Below, in pieces: positions 23,091 to 37,277 of a stretch of DNA of 64,000 nucleotides. The stretch lies in contig WARS01000052.1 in assembly GCA_008933995.1 (NCBI GenBank), positions 372,001 to 436,000 of the forward strand, written 5' to 3'. The translations under genes were made by a program, and so were the position numbers. The DNA is from Datnioides undecimradiatus (taxonomy: Eukaryota > Chordata > Actinopteri > Lobotiformes > Datnioididae). The notes beneath the pieces are model-generated. The model was not told the DNA's origin. It saw only the letters and a program-made list of their open reading frames with translations, and made no database searches. Numbering within the stretch: position 1 is the first letter of the stretch; each line of letters opens with the position of its first letter.

Positions 23091-26054
23091 ATAGTGATGC
23101 TGGCAAAGGTCGACGAAGTCCGTGCAGGTAGGAGGTCGGCGTGGAAGGCGCGTTGCAATCACTCTGCAAACCGTCAGCGCTCGCCAAGCAGCACATGTTC
23201 CTGTTTCCAAGCAAAGGGGAGTCCTTTCTGCGTGGCTGCAGCTTCTGCAGAGCTGCAGGCTGCAGGAGGAAAGTCGACCAGTTTATCATTCCCAAAATCA
23301 AACTCCAAGATGTCCCAAATTCTGGTTTCCTGCGTTGTCTCAGGCTTTGGTAGTATCTGCAATCACGTGCCGAGTGGTTTGATCATCCCGCTCAGTCCCC
23401 AGAGCAGCTTGTAAGTCTGGACCCATGTGTGCGACCTTGAGCAAGACGCTGCTGCAGCCTGCGACCAAGAGTCCCTGACTGCTCTCTCACACACACACAC
23501 ACACACACACATATGGATTTTAGCTCACTCGGTTGCCATAACAGAGACACTGATGAAGATGATGCAAACACACACACACACTCCAAGAGGTTCGGTTGTC
23601 ATAACAGAGACTCTGATAAGTCCGACTCCGAGCATGATGCAAACAGACATCAGACCCCTCCGCCGCTGCTCATCCTCCGACCGCTCCCGCCCCAGCAGGG
23701 AGAAGCCAAACTCATTATCAAACGCGCCCTCCTGACCCTCCCCGCTCCCCGCTCCTCGCAGCTCAGGAGCATCTGGTGATTTCGGCATCCGAGGAGACTA
23801 ATGCGCGTCTTCAATCACTCTGTGAGCATTTGCATGAAATGTATGAATGAGATGAGCTGATGGAGGACGAATCTGCACTGCGGCGGCGCCGTATCTGTCA
23901 CTCTGGCACCAAGTTCGAAGAGTTTAATGTGAGAGAGTCACAGCAACAGGAAAATCAAAACATCTGGAGGTACCACTTATATAAATGTAAGGATGTGCTG
24001 GTTTTGCATTTCAAGTGCGAAACAGTGGGTTTTAACTGTAAGTCAGATGGAAAAAGACAATTCATTGTCATTGTAGAGTAAAACATACATCCGTGATCAG
24101 TACATTAGACACTGTGGATTTCCTATAGTGCCTCACTTGTCCTTATGCCTTGTTTTAAACCACTTACAGGCAGCCAGATGTGCATCAGGCCACACAGATC
24201 TCACAAATACAGATGCCACTTGACTGCAGGATAACATTTTCCCTTTTGATCACCGGAAACACGAGTGTTGCTTAAAGCCGCGGTGAGAAGAAGGAAAAGA
24301 TTAGGGGGTGGAGTTCCTGCAAAGATCATATCGGGGTTTAGTTGGAAAACAACGTTTTGATGAGAATCTGTGTGATAGGAAAGGCGGCGTCAACGCTTTC
24401 TTTGCCGTTTAACTGAGCCTCGCTGCAGGCTGCCGCAGTGTGGAGTTAGCAGCAGAAATGGCCGCAGTGTCCCCGGGGTTCGGTGTAAATGAGATTTGCT
24501 GGGGGGGGGCGGGCGGGATGATTGGGTCTGAGGCAGGCCGGGAGATGGACCTTTATGAAATAACCTCTGCAATCTCTGACAGAGCAGCAGGGGAGAGAGC
24601 AGACACACCGCAGACTCTCACATCTACCAAAGTGCCCTGATGCTCTTTTTAAAAAACCCCCACAGTGACAGCAGGAAGTAGACCGGACTATATTTGGAAA
24701 GTTAGATGAGATGCACTCATACATATGCACGCAGACTTCTCTTACAGTGCTTTAACCTCAGCTTTGAGTCAAGCCGCCGCCCAGACAGGTTCAGAGCGAG
24801 TGGCTCGTCTTTTGCAGGTGATGGATGCGTCCCAAGAGGCGGCGGGGACACAATAAGACATTAGTTTGGTTTGTTTGCTGTTGTTTAGTGGTTTTCTGGT
24901 TGTTTGGTTGTTTCTCCGCCTGCAGTTTTAGTCCCTAAGGAGATTAAAAGAAGCGGACCTGCACATACGAAAAGGATGAAAGACCTCTGTTTCTCCGAAG
25001 ATGAGGAATCTCGCTCGGTGCGCGGGTCCGTGCAGCTCGCTTCCTGCCTCGCGTTGGCGCCGACACAACAATTCGACGAGTCATCGTAAAACAGTGAATC
25101 AGCAGCAGCGTTGCGGTTAATTCAGCAAAGTGCTAAACGTCGGCTGAATCAACCAGCGACTTGCCTGCGCTCACAGAAAACACCACGAGTCCACACAACC
25201 ACACCCGAGACTGGAAACCAGGACCCCCCTCACGTCGGACAAAAAACTGCTGACAGGCCCAGAGTCGGGGGACTTTCCCCCTGACGGCGCCACCCTCACT
25301 TTTGTTTTTGCACTTGCCGCCAGGGTCAGTTAGAGGCGACTCGCAGAAAGGAGCCCGAGTTCCCTCCGTTGGTTTCTTCTCGGGTTGTTTTCCCGCGGAC
25401 GCCGTGGTCAAACGCTTTCTCACACGTCTGTGGTTTATTGGTTCGTTCCTTGCTGAGGTGAAACGCTCCCGTCCCGTAAACCGCCCCGGCACTGCCGCAC
25501 AGCAGTGAAAGTGTTCTGGGTTTAACTACCCTTTCCGAAGAGTCTGTTCAGGCCTCCTTAAATGCATTTTTATCTCCGTCGCCGACATCATTCCGCCTTA
25601 ACAGCATCCATAATAACGGTTATCTGTCAGTGGAAGTGCATCGCTGACAGCTAAGCTCGGCGCTGCAGCCAAAAAAGCTCTTTGTCTGCGCCGTCCCCGC
25701 TCGGCGTCGGGGCTCCACTTCCTTTTCTCGGAGACGCGCGGCACTCCTGACGCGTGTTTTGACACTGACTGATTTCTCCTTCTTCTCCCCCTTTATTGAC
25801 AAGCGGCACGAACACGCACTGTATCAGAGGCGCTGCTGTGAATTGTGGGTAAACCGGCGGCCTCTGAAACTTCTCTTGTTTCTTGTCTTCAGTGGGGGAT
25901 CTGACCCAAAAACTGAGTCTGGCCGTCCTACCCCGTCCCCCTTCCCGTTGTTGTTGCATGTATTTCGTGTTTCTCCTCCCTCGCTCCCTCGCTCCCGTTC
26001 TGTCCTACTATCCCCGTCTCCCTCCCTCCCTCCCCTCCGCCTCCCCTCCTTGTC

Positions 26055-26205
26055 ACGGTAATTGGCTCAGAAAAATTATGCAGACTTATTTAGCCCTCTC
26101 TGAAATCTCTCTTTGCTTGGCTGGCGCAAGATTAATTGCCTGGAGAAGCGGAGCGGCACTTGTTGTCCGTTTGGTTGAATTAACATTAAAACATACCCGC
26201 CGTGC
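26055..26205. promoter_or_regulatory. Possible conserved non-coding element
   Basis: A complex, non-repetitive AT-richer block follows a pyrimidine-rich tract. It carries several homeodomain-type cores (GTAATTGG, ATTAATTG, GAATTAAC). This is typical of developmental enhancers, but the call rests on motif content only. Confidence 0.3.
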
Positions 26206-29200
26206 TGTCGGCTTTGAACCGGGGCCACTGAGAGCTCCGTCTCTCTGTTCGTCTACGTCTCGCCCTCTCTCTGTCCATCTCTCTCCACTGTTTTCTCTCC
26301 GTCCCTCTATCTCGTGCCCTTTCCTACCTCCCGTGTCTTTGCTTGTAATGGGAATTTTCGGCTTTTGACGCCGTGCAACTGGGAATTCTGCGAACTTTGG
26401 TCTGACAGGGCTAATCAGGACTCATTTGGACCAAATCTGTCAGAGCTCCACCGAAGAGAGAGCTCTTTATGGGGTGATGAAAATGATGCAATTATTCCAT
26501 AATAGCTGCAACGGAGGTGGTTTTATGAGTCTTAACTCGGTCATGGGAACTTGGTTTTGGAGCTTTTATCACAGCTAAGTTAAGATAAGACTCTGGGATG
26601 TAAAGCAGCAGCTAAACCCAAGCACGGAGACTGAAGGGATGTGACCGGGCATGTTTGTGAACGGTTGCATGTACGTATCTATATAAATACACACCCGGCT
26701 TGCTCTCTTGGTCATTCAGTCTCTCGGGCACGCTGCTTCCCGCGAGGACCATGTGTTTGAAGTCAGACTGTGAAACGGCCTGTTCCCGTGCCCAGTCGGT
26801 GTGTACCTTCTGCTCCGGGGGTTTGCGATGACTTGCACAGGCATATCTGCAGCGCTCGACTTGTGCGCTGAGTCTGCAGATCAACAAACACGCTCCCAGG
26901 ATGTTCAGGCACGGAGAGAGTCAGTGAAACTTTGCATGTTTCCATTTATATTTGGACTCTTTCTGATCATAAACCTGTTGAGTTGAATTCATTCACCTGT
27001 AAACAGCCGTTGTTGAGCCGAATCATCTCACCTGCTCTTCGTGGCTCGGTTCTCAAGGAAGTGTCCATTAAAACTTAACACCCTGTTCCACTTGTAGTTG
27101 CAGAGTTTATATGTAAAGTTATTCACTCGGTCTTTTTGCACAACTCCAGGAATCATCCACAACACTGAGGCTGCAGTTAAATCAAAGCAAATACATAATG
27201 CATAGTTTCTTTCATACTTCAGGGTTTGGGGGGGGGGCTGAAATGAAATCTCGGGGTAGTTTCTCACGTTGCAGCACTGCTCGGTTTGAGCGCTTCCCTA
27301 AACCAAGTATCCTATTTTACACTCGCAGCGTGCATCGTTCATCAAACTGGGGCTGCCTGCCTGCTCCGGGTCATCTGGCTCCGCCGAGATCCAGAACGAA
27401 TCTCGTAAGGTGCTTAGTAATTTATAGAACATTTACAGAACATCCTTTACTCATTCAAACTGCACTGATGCAGAATAAATGAAACTAAAGCTGCATCTGA
27501 AATGGAATTAAAGGTCTGTATTTCAATGGACTGTGCTCCAAGTTGTAGGAACCTGACCCTGACCTCAGTACATTATGCAGAAAAGCTGTGAAGGGGTCGG
27601 TTTGTAGCTGCAGCTGCAAACAGAAATGTCTTTTTTTGGCTAATTTGCCGGTTTAAATACCTGGAAAATTAAGATGCATCATGATGTTGATGCAAAGTTT
27701 ATATTAATGCTTATTAAGGTCAATACAACCGGGCATCTCAAAGGTAGAGATGTCACGGTATGGACCGAGAAGGAGCCAGCAATCCCGCCCACTGTCGTGA
27801 CTCACTTTTAATGTGTTGCTTCGTGGACCTTCATCCAAACAGAGCACCCAAACACCCAGCCTGGCAGATGTTTCAGAGAGACCAGGAGGAGAGGTTTAAT
27901 GGTGTTGGTAATGAAGAATAAAGGGGGGCGTCTTCAGTACCTCTGCAGACCACAGGCCGGGTTCACGACGGTGACTTCCTGCAACGACCGCCTTGTGTTT
28001 ACGGCATTTCTTCAGTATGGGTGAGGGATAAACTCGGGGGGGGGACTTCTGATGCGCCTCTCCCATTATTTTTGTTTTCCTGCAGACGTTTCTCTGTCAG
28101 CCGTGCAGCGTGTTCTCAAAAGAGATCACAGTCAGACAAGACAGGATCACACACTCCACTCTAATCCCTTCCCCATCCCTAATGCGACGGAGAACGTGTC
28201 ACTGCAGAGCTTTCACAGACATCCTTTTGTTCGCGCAGCAAATTAGCCCGTTTGCTTGCTCTTCCCTCACGGCGTCGCCTCCGACAATGGCCATTGTGTA
28301 AGGTATCGCTGTCAGATTTCTGCTGTCTGCGCGAGAGCAAAAGTGCTTATTTCAACAACAAGGCCGGCTCAGCCAGCCCCACTCTCCGTGTTCCCCTGGC
28401 GCTCGGCAAAGTATCGATGTCTCTTAGGATGAGCGTTGCTTTGCAGAGGGTGGGATAATGTGCTTTATTTCACCTAAATGATAGGGGACGTATAGGATGT
28501 CAGAGGATCCAGGATTAAATGAATCATCTGCTCTTCGGGCGCACTCGGGTTATGCGTTTCAGAAGGGTTGGCGTGTGGAAGAAACCCTTTTTATCCCGAT
28601 ATGACTCAAATGAATGCGTTTATGGTCAAAGGATGTTATGCAACATATTCTAATATCTCACATCTGAAGGCCTGATACCAAAGATTACAGAGCCAGCATT
28701 AAAAGAATTGATTTCCCACAGAAATCGAATGTTTTAATGTGTGTTCTTGCAAATTAAAGAGAATATGTGATGATGCAAACGACAGCAGAGAAGCGTCTTT
28801 GTCCCCCAGTGGTTGTTATTAAGGGGTGCTGGCGTGACAATGCGCTCTGTGTTTGCTAATTTAACATTGTGTAATGCATAATTGGGTTTTGAGCCCGGGA
28901 GGAAGATCAGCTCACACGGCGCTGAGCTAAATATTGGCCGGCGCAGCCCCAAATACCCCCGCGGCTCTCATTCAGCGAAGTGTTAAAGGTTTCATGGGGT
29001 CGTGTGGAAGCGAACCCCCAAACAGACTGTGAAGAGGATAGAGGACCGCCAGGGTCTCGTTTCTGGGCTTAGGAAATGCTTTTGAGTACCTTCAAGACTC
29101 ACTGGAGTCAGTCAAGTGCAAACGGATGGCTCTGGGTGGATTACAGATGGAACAAATTACTTTGTTGTAGAGAGTCAGGAGTAGACGATCCAAACCACTC

Positions 29201-29242
29201 TCATGTCTCTACGGCAATATGAAGCATCGGGCCAGGACAGCG

Positions 29243-29410
29243 TTAACCTAGCTTAGCATAAAGGCTAAAAACAGGCTATAAAAAACAGACTATATCTTAG
29301 TTACTTTAATCCACTCAAAACGCGAGTGGCGATTGGACTAAAGCAGCAATCCCCGGATCTTTTTCTCTGTTCTCGGTCTCTGTGCTAAGCTAAGCTAAGC
29401 TAACTTCCTG
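29243..29410. repeat. Fish inverted-repeat element, copy 1 (TTAGCTTAGCATAAAG type)
   Basis: The left arm (29249-29263, TAGCTTAGCATAAAG) and the right arm (29383-29402, GCTAAGC repeated) are inverse copies around a divergent middle of roughly 120 bases. From memory, many percomorph genomes carry dispersed elements with these arms. The family name is not known to me. It is likely a non-autonomous element without coding capacity. Confidence 0.6.
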
Positions 29411-31069
29411 TCCATTGTTTGTAGGCCCGTATCGGCTGTACAGACATGTTTCACCCTCCCGGTATGACAGTTGGAGGCTTTGAACTCTCTGAAGAGCTAA
29501 CTGATGCTGCTGGGAAGGACGACCCAAATGCCCAAACTGATGTCGGTCTATTAAATCAATGGAACTCCCGTATTCATGACAACTGAACTAACGTCTTCTC
29601 TCTCTCTCTCTCTTTTCCCATCTTCCCTTGGATGAACTGATCGCCCCGCTCTTCTCCTCCACGCAGGTAAGCCGTTCTTCATGTCCCTCTTGTTTTAACT
29701 CGCCTGTCAGTCTCGAGGAACTTTCCACCCCGTGAGCCCGGTGAACCCCGCTTCAAATGCAGACCAGATTTCCCTCCGCCTCTTAGCGGTCCCTCCGGGA
29801 TCCAGCCTGCTCTAAACTTCTGTCAGACCTGGAACGTAAAATACCTGCACGGCTTAGATTTAGACCCCTTAATGCTCCGCTCCGCTGTCTGATATCCATG
29901 CCGGTTCACGCTGCTTTAATGCAGAAGGCCCCAAAGACGTTTTCTCACTTTATTGAACAGCGTCCAAAGCTAAAACCAAGTCATGGCCGCACAGTATATT
30001 AAACAGTAATACTTTTATGTAGCACGGCAGTAAAACGGAGCGAACAGGGAGACAAATCTACTTTACAAGAGTCAAAGTTTCCCTTTTGGCTCTCACGACC
30101 GTCCTCTACCGCTACGCTAACATGCCTTCATTTTAAAACTGTGCCATCCATTATCATGAGAACAATATTACACTGAGAACAGCTGAATAAAACCATAAAA
30201 CCATAATAAACAGGACCAGTCGAGTCTTTGTAATGACTACAAAGGTTTTAAAGGCTGCGTCACAGCCGATACTGATTGCTCCACATTACTGATTATTATT
30301 TATTAACAGTCTCATTGTTAAATATGATGTGGACACTCATCCAAACATTACTTTGGCTATATTAATATTTAATAATGCTGTTATATTTCATTTCGCCCGT
30401 GTAGCCGAGCCGTACCGTGAGGGCGGAAACCGCGTCGACAGGCGCTGATTCACAATTTCAAAAGTCGGTGAATCCGGTTTAGGTTGAAGACCTGATCTCT
30501 GATGGCCGCAGGAAGCGAGACGGGAGCTGTTTTACCGGTAGCCTGAGTTCAGTGAATGTCACACGTCACCACTAGAGAAGGGGCAGTAATGGAGCAGTAT
30601 CAGCCCCGGTCTGGGGCAATAAACAACATCCGTGACACAAGTGAGAAAGAAACTTCCAAACACTGCCTGGTGCCGTCTCGTGACAAAGGATCAGCTGTAG
30701 CCACAAGCGCCTGTAAGGTTTCGCCGTTTCAGGTTCAAGGTTGAGTTTAATGCTCAAACTTTTTAAAATGAAACCCAGGTAGTTTCCATCGCTGAAGCTG
30801 ACTCAGGATGACACTGAGTTGTGTTCTTTGTATCTTGTCCATTTGCATCCTTCATGTTTGTTGCTTTGTTGCACAGTTCTGGGGAGGCAGGGTAATATGT
30901 AGACAAACAGGCTGCGTCACTCACCCGTCCGACTCAGACAGCAGCCGCCGACGCCGCTCCGCCTCCCCACCTCCCGTCAGAGCGCTGTCTGCCCGGTCTA
31001 ATCCCAGCCCAGGTTCGGCTCGGGAGTCTCCAGAGTGCGCGGGGATCTGCCGGAGCTCTCCGTCTTATT

Positions 31070-31160
31070 GATTTGTGTCACTCCGTCCCAGCGGCGACTT
31101 TGATGTGACAGTTTCATTTGAGCTCTGCTTATAGAGCCTTTAATTAGATTTCAGTGCCGG
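31070..31160. promoter_or_regulatory. Possible conserved non-coding element
   Basis: A non-repetitive block with TTGATTTGTGTCA, GATGTGACAG and TTTAATTAGATTT motifs (homeodomain- and TALE-like cores) stands out from GC-rich surroundings. Conservation is untested. Confidence 0.25.
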
Positions 31161-31339
31161 GGCTCGTCTCCTGGGGACGGAGGTGGTGAAAGGGAAAGAG
31201 ATTCGATGATGGGTTTGAGGAGGTGTGTGTGCATCTGTGTGTGAAAGAGAGAGAACTTGGGGTACTTTAACATCAAGACCTAACTTCTGTGTTGTTGTGT
31301 ATGTGGGTTAGGGCAGATAAACCGCAGAGAGTTAACTCC

Positions 31340-31370
<31 letters not shown>

Positions 31371-32629
31371 GTGGCCTGGGTGCGAGAGAAACCTTGACGC
31401 CTGCTCTGCCTCGGCCTGGATTAAAGCCGAAACTCGCAGCTCTAATACCGCTCAAATCCACCGGCTCTTACCTCTGACTTGGCAGAACCGCTCTTAATCG
31501 CGAGTGCAATATCTGCGGTAACGAGAAAGCCTCTCTCTGAAGTCGCTGCAGCCCTGGGATATTATCAATGCAAACTTCAGCCCTCCAATTATCAGCGGCG
31601 GTCTTAAAACCAGCTGGTACAGTGCAGAAAGTGTCAGAGGAGCGTTTTTCCAGAAACACTTCTCGAATTAAATGAGCCAAGTGGAAAAAATGTCTGCAAA
31701 TCATTTTAATGTTTAAAAGAAGATTGAGAAATATAAAATGCATCATTGAGCGCTGTCATCGCCTTGAACTGTCCCGTCTTCACCTTTTATGAAGACGCTT
31801 GCGGCCGAAACAGAAAGATAATCTGCAAGAATCAATAATTAATTGATCACTTTTGGTAATATTTCAAGCAAAAATGGGGAAAAATGGCCGATTGTGGTTT
31901 TTAAATGAGAGAATCTTAGTCATGCATCATGATTTATTGGGCTTTTGATCAAAAACAGTACATTTAAAGACGTCACCGTGGGCCCTGGGAAGGACTGGTG
32001 GACATTAGTTTTATAGTTTTTGACATGTAGATGAAATTATCACTGGGTAACTGGGAGATGAAGCAGCAGGTCCACAGGTTGGACGCAGATAAACAGGTTA
32101 AAACGAAACTAAACCTGATTGCGACTGTATTTAGACACGTATTGCTGTGGTGTGTGTGGGAAACGCTTGTCCGCCTGCATGATAACCATCAACAGCAGCG
32201 ACCTTCAGGCCAATCAAACACAGCGATAACGGGCACACGGCTGTAAAACGTACCTGGAACTGGCTGCACCCTCCCCTCGGTGGAGACAACAGGAAGCACC
32301 CAGGTTCCTTCAAACCCACCGGAGCCAACGTAGAATAATGCGACTGTCGCTGCTGAAACCAGTCTTGCGTGCTCACCGCTTTGACTTTGAGACGGTTGGA
32401 TGCCGGCGTCCCCGGGCTGACAGGGACGAGCCTCCAGAATAAACCCGTGGTATTGTTGTGAGACTGAGACTCGGAGCTAATTAACACGACAAAGCATTTC
32501 AGGAGAACTCGGGTACATCTTCAGCGACCTCATTTGCCGGACTCGCTTGCTAAACCTCATCACAGTTTGTTGCGTGTATGTGTGTGTTGGAGTGCGTGGG
32601 GGGGTCTCAACCGCCTGTTAATCCCGGCA

Positions 32630-32800
32630 GAGTTCATCCTCTCCTATTTCAGTCGTAATATTGCCTAATCCAAATAAGGAGCCGGCGTAATGAAACCGTA
32701 TGAGATGTAATTACAATCAAATGGAGTCAGGTTTTCCGAAAGCATCAGCAGAACTATAATTTCTCATTAAGCGGCCGTCACTCCCGAGGTGCTCCCTTGG
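32630..32800. promoter_or_regulatory. Possible conserved non-coding element
   Basis: A non-repetitive AT-richer block with several TAAT/ATTA cores (GTAATATTG, GTAATTACAATC, CATTAAGC) lies next to CpG-bearing sequence. Homeodomain-type motif density is the only evidence. Confidence 0.25.
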
Positions 32801-34159
32801 CCCTCAATTACAGCGGGGCTTATGAGACCTCCGCCCGGCTGGAGAGCGCCACCGTATGTGGGTCAGCCTCACCGAGTCTTGACTGGTTTTCAAATCCTCG
32901 GCCAGACCCGTGGGCTCGTAAACTCGCAGACGCCTCCCAAAGACGCGGACGTGCAGGTTTGAGAGCATGTTGCACGCGGGAGCCGCTGCAGGTCGCACGG
33001 GCCAGCGCAAGGCGCTAACACGTCTGGCATTAGCGGTTACGCTCCCACTGGGGCTGCTCTTATACAAATATGGCGTCTCTATACGGTGGGATTGGGCAGC
33101 GCCCCCACAGCTCAGTGATTATAGCTGCCCTGCAAATATTCTTTAATGAAGTCTTCAGAGGAACGGTTGTGTTGCTGTGGTTTGCAGGGAAAAATCCTCC
33201 TTCTAGTACTTAAATTCTGTTGAACGGCATCCAGTGGCTCTGTGCGTGTGTGTGTGCGCGTGTGTGTGTTGGCTTTCGCGGTGCCTTTTTGTTAATCTTC
33301 TGGAAAACTGGACAAACGCAGGGAATGTGATGCCAAGCTGGCTTCCCTCCACCGAATATGTTTTACCCACAGCTGAGCGCAGTTCACACCTAATCTCCAG
33401 GGACTGTCAAAACACATTTAGGGCAAAGTGGCAGGAGGAGAGGCAGGATGAGGGAAAGTACATGTCAGCACAACACCCTAATAGTTTTAAAAGTGTTAGT
33501 GTGTGTATATATTTTATATATATATATAGTGCAGGTTGTCTGAAAGCAAGAAGATCCTGGATTGGAGACGTTATTAATAGAAACATGTCATTAACCGAAG
33601 TGCAGTGTTAAAACTGGAGTGGCTCAGATTAGCTCCCATTGTTGGTGAATGTCCCTGGGGATGGGTGCTGTTTGACCTCTGACCTGAGCCGTAACCACAA
33701 ATAGAAAGGAGCCAAAGTCTAAAATAATTATAATTAATAAATAATTAATTATTAAGAGTAATTTGTTGGTTGTTTTGTTTTCGGCCCAGGTGGTGTGGGA
33801 CATAGAGGCCAAAGTGAATATATCAGCAACACAAACCTTTGTTTTGATGAACGTTTTTGTCATTAGAGACAAAAGACAGTTTGGACAGAGGCATGTATGG
33901 AGGTAGGATGTTTTACAGTTGCATAAAAAAAGAGATTTTAGTGAATATTGATCCATAAAAAGCACAAAACCTGGCTTCGCCTGGTGAAGTGCGGCACCAT
34001 GGTCGGTTGCTGGAAGCAGTTGGGCTCAAATCGCGCCAAGCTGGGGAAGAGTTATGGACTTTGTGTGTCTTTGGTGCAGAAGTCTGCTCTTTTTAATGGC
34101 TGTAATGATAAATACAGACAGCACGCACCATGTAATATCTATATATCTTGCTCATGAGA

Positions 34160-34850
34160 CGTCAACCTCCCCCCTGCCCACCACATCTCCCATCAGCCCC
34201 CCTCTCCCTCTCTCTCTCTCTCCCTCCCTCCGTCTCCCCCTTCGCTTCCCAACTTCTTTAATTCAGCTGATTTATTGCTTTAGAGTAGTTTCCTCTGGAT
34301 TGACGGCCGTTTCATTGTGCAACACAAACGGCCCCCGGACGCTCGGGCAAGCTCGGGCCTCGCCAGCTGCATCGCCTCGCACGCATGCACGCACACACAT
34401 CTGAACTCGCTCTTCGCTAACACTCCCCCCCCAGCTCCACTTGTCTGAGCCAAGGGAGTGACAGAATAATTCCCGGCAAAGAGAGGGGGATGCCGTCCAG
34501 TTCGCTGTGTCCTGAGCGTCTCAGCCAGACTCTGTGAAGAAACAGCTCAGTCTGAGGCACCGTTGGCTCGAGCCTGAGAGCCCGCTCGCCTCCGCCGGGT
34601 CTTTCTCACGGACGATTGGCCTGGCCCCGTTCCTCCTTTCACCCACTTCCCCGGCTAACCCCATCATCTCCTTTCTCCTTTGCCGGTGTTTATCTATTCC
34701 TTCCTGTTATTCCTGCTCCTTCTCCCCTGCTGGGCCCCTTCCATCTATATTTATCCCCTTCCTCCCCTCCAGGCCCCCCTCCATCTTTCTGCCCATCATC
34801 CTTGTTTCCCTCTCCTCCATCCCTCCCTCTCACTACCCGCTGGATTGACA
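34160..34850 (+). repeat. Pyrimidine-rich tracts
   Basis: Two C/T-dominated blocks (about 34165-34260 and 34620-34850) with CTCTCTC and CCCTCC runs. Similar plus-strand pyrimidine tracts occur at 16128-16195, 25970-26060, 26240-26340, 46840-47060 and 58166-58330. Confidence 0.75.
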
Positions 34851-35724
34851 TTTCAAGCTCTTTTTAGCTCAGCCTTACATCCATTAAACGTGCTGTTTGT
34901 TTCTTCTGTTATGTCACCGGAGGTCAGACGAGCCACTTCTTCGCTGCTCTGAAACCGACAGACGAAAAACAAGACCTGTGGCCCAGCGGAGCGCTGAGTC
35001 ACGCTGCTTCTGCTCCGCTGCGGGGTCAGGAGCCGCAGGGTGACGCTCATTTGCGATAGCGTGGGAAACACAGCTTTAAGAATTACAGTTACATAATGGG
35101 AGCTGGTTTTGTTGCTGCAGTGACAGGTCTCAAAAAGCCAAAAAAAGGCTTTTAAAAGCTTAGAAGTACATTTTGGACTAATTTAAGAACAAAAACCAAA
35201 ATGAAAACAGCCCCAGAACGCCGGTGTCAGAGCTGCTGAACCGATTATTTGGCAGCTAAAGGGGAAATAAATTGCTCAGAGATGTTGTGAGATAAAGTAA
35301 AGTAAAGTAAAGTTGGATCCGATTCAATCTACTGCCCCAAAAAAACTGGAATGGGGATTTGTTCCTAATTAAAGCTCGTTTGTTTGTAATTTTATATAAA
35401 TATAAATAATAAGACTTGAACTTACATTTTTTTGTGTGTGTGCGGACAGATTAAAATCACATAAAGCAGCCTATGCCAGTAAAAACCCTAATAATAATGA
35501 CCGATGCGTGGGAATTGTTTTTTGAGGCGGTTCACCAGAGCTCGGCGTAACACGAGTTCAAGGCCAGAGCTGCGGTTTCCTTCCCAAAGCTATTAAGCCG
35601 TCCTGCTCATACAGGTTGTCCTACTTAATTAAACACACACATATACATGCATACACATCCGGAGTACCACACACACACACACAGTCACACACACAGTCAC
35701 TTACAGCAGCAGTCGCCTCCCAAG

Positions 35725-35840
35725 TGTTGATTAGTCCCATGGAAAACAGGTAATTGAAGCTAAATGGCTAAATATAACCCTAAGTGTGATTAGCACTGAT
35801 AGCATGTGATGTATGGTGCTCATTAGTATGCTAGCTAAGC
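35725..35840. promoter_or_regulatory. Possible conserved non-coding element
   Basis: A non-repetitive block with GTTGATTAGTC, GGTAATTGAAG, GTGATTAGCAC and CATTAGTATGC shows closely spaced homeodomain-like cores between a CA repeat and a C-rich segment. Conservation is untested. Confidence 0.3.
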
Positions 35841-36550
35841 GCCCTCCCCTCCTCCCCCCAGCAACCCCTTCACCCCCACTAACACACACACACGCACACA
35901 CACACTTAGGTCGCCATTGATTTAAAGGAACACAAACATATGAGTGCCTTTAGCGGTGCGAGTAATGTCGAGTGTGTTGGCGTTTCCTCCGCGACCTGGT
36001 TTAGTTAGCTTGTTAGCACGCTCAGAACCGGCCGGCTAGCTGTCGGTGCCGGTAGCTGGAGCGATCCCCAGGTAGCGTAGCCCTGAAACACGGTCCCTTC
36101 ACCCACGGTGAACAACGTGGAGCTGTTCTGGTTGCAACTTTAATAACCAAATGCTAGCATAACCGTTTCCTCTTCCTAATGCTAACTCAGTGCCTCAAGC
36201 ATTAGCATACACAGCTAACGAAGCAAATGTGAAGCCGACGAGACCACAAAGCAACGCTGGGATGGTCAAAAACTTTGTGGGGCATGATCTGTCTTTTACT
36301 TTGCTTCGAGCTTTCCGTCAACACTGATTTGATGGATGTTTTGTTCCGAGTAGCCCCGGTTTTCTCGGGTGCATTTAATTTTAGTGTAGACAACCTCAGT
36401 GGGAAATGAACCTGTTCCCGTGGCGGCGGCAGTACTTTCTACCTATCAAGCCAGAGGACAATCTCGTCTTCCAGGGGTTTCAGAAATGGGTTCGCAGTGC
36501 AATATCAGGTGTTTGGCCATGGGAAATGGTCTCTCTCATTGTGAGAGTGT

Positions 36551-36583
<33 letters not shown>

Positions 36584-37277
36584 GCTTTCCAATGGATTTG
36601 TTGCACAGTCTTTTCTGTGCCGCGCACATCTATCAGCTTTCAGCAGCTTGAATTAAACACACTTTTCACTCAGCTGAAAGACTGTCAGCGCTCTTCAGCT
36701 GTGTTTCTCTCTTTTTTTCTTTTGGTTCTTAAAGCTTCGATATCCAGAATCGTCAGTTTAGCCGTCGCGGCTAAGTGAACGAGCAGACGGGGCTAACTCG
36801 AGAACGAGGCTTTTCAGATTTGACAGTGAAAGGTGAGGTGAAAAACGGAAAAATGGAAATTTCGGATGTCATTTCAGCCTCAAGGAGACAAAACTCCTGC
36901 GTGGGAACCACTAAAGAAATGCATTAGGACCCGACACAACAGACTGTTTAATGGTGTATTCGGATGAAGACAACCTTATTTAACAATTAATGAAAATCTC
37001 TCCATGCATAGCTAATGACTGTACTTATGAGAGAGACGGGGCATGGGTTTTTATTCACTTTTTTGTATTTTACCATAAGTCATAGGTAATTATTAGTTAT
37101 CTGTATGAAATGGCTGTTTGTGAACCTGGTGTATATATATTTTGGACATTTTCAGTTCCGTATATTTGTTGATTTAAGGACATTTTAGGGAAACCTGCTT
37201 ATTTCCTGTCTTGGTGGACGCTACCATTCACTGACCATTCAAGTCTGCACCCTATTAAGAAAACTATGTGCAGCAGG

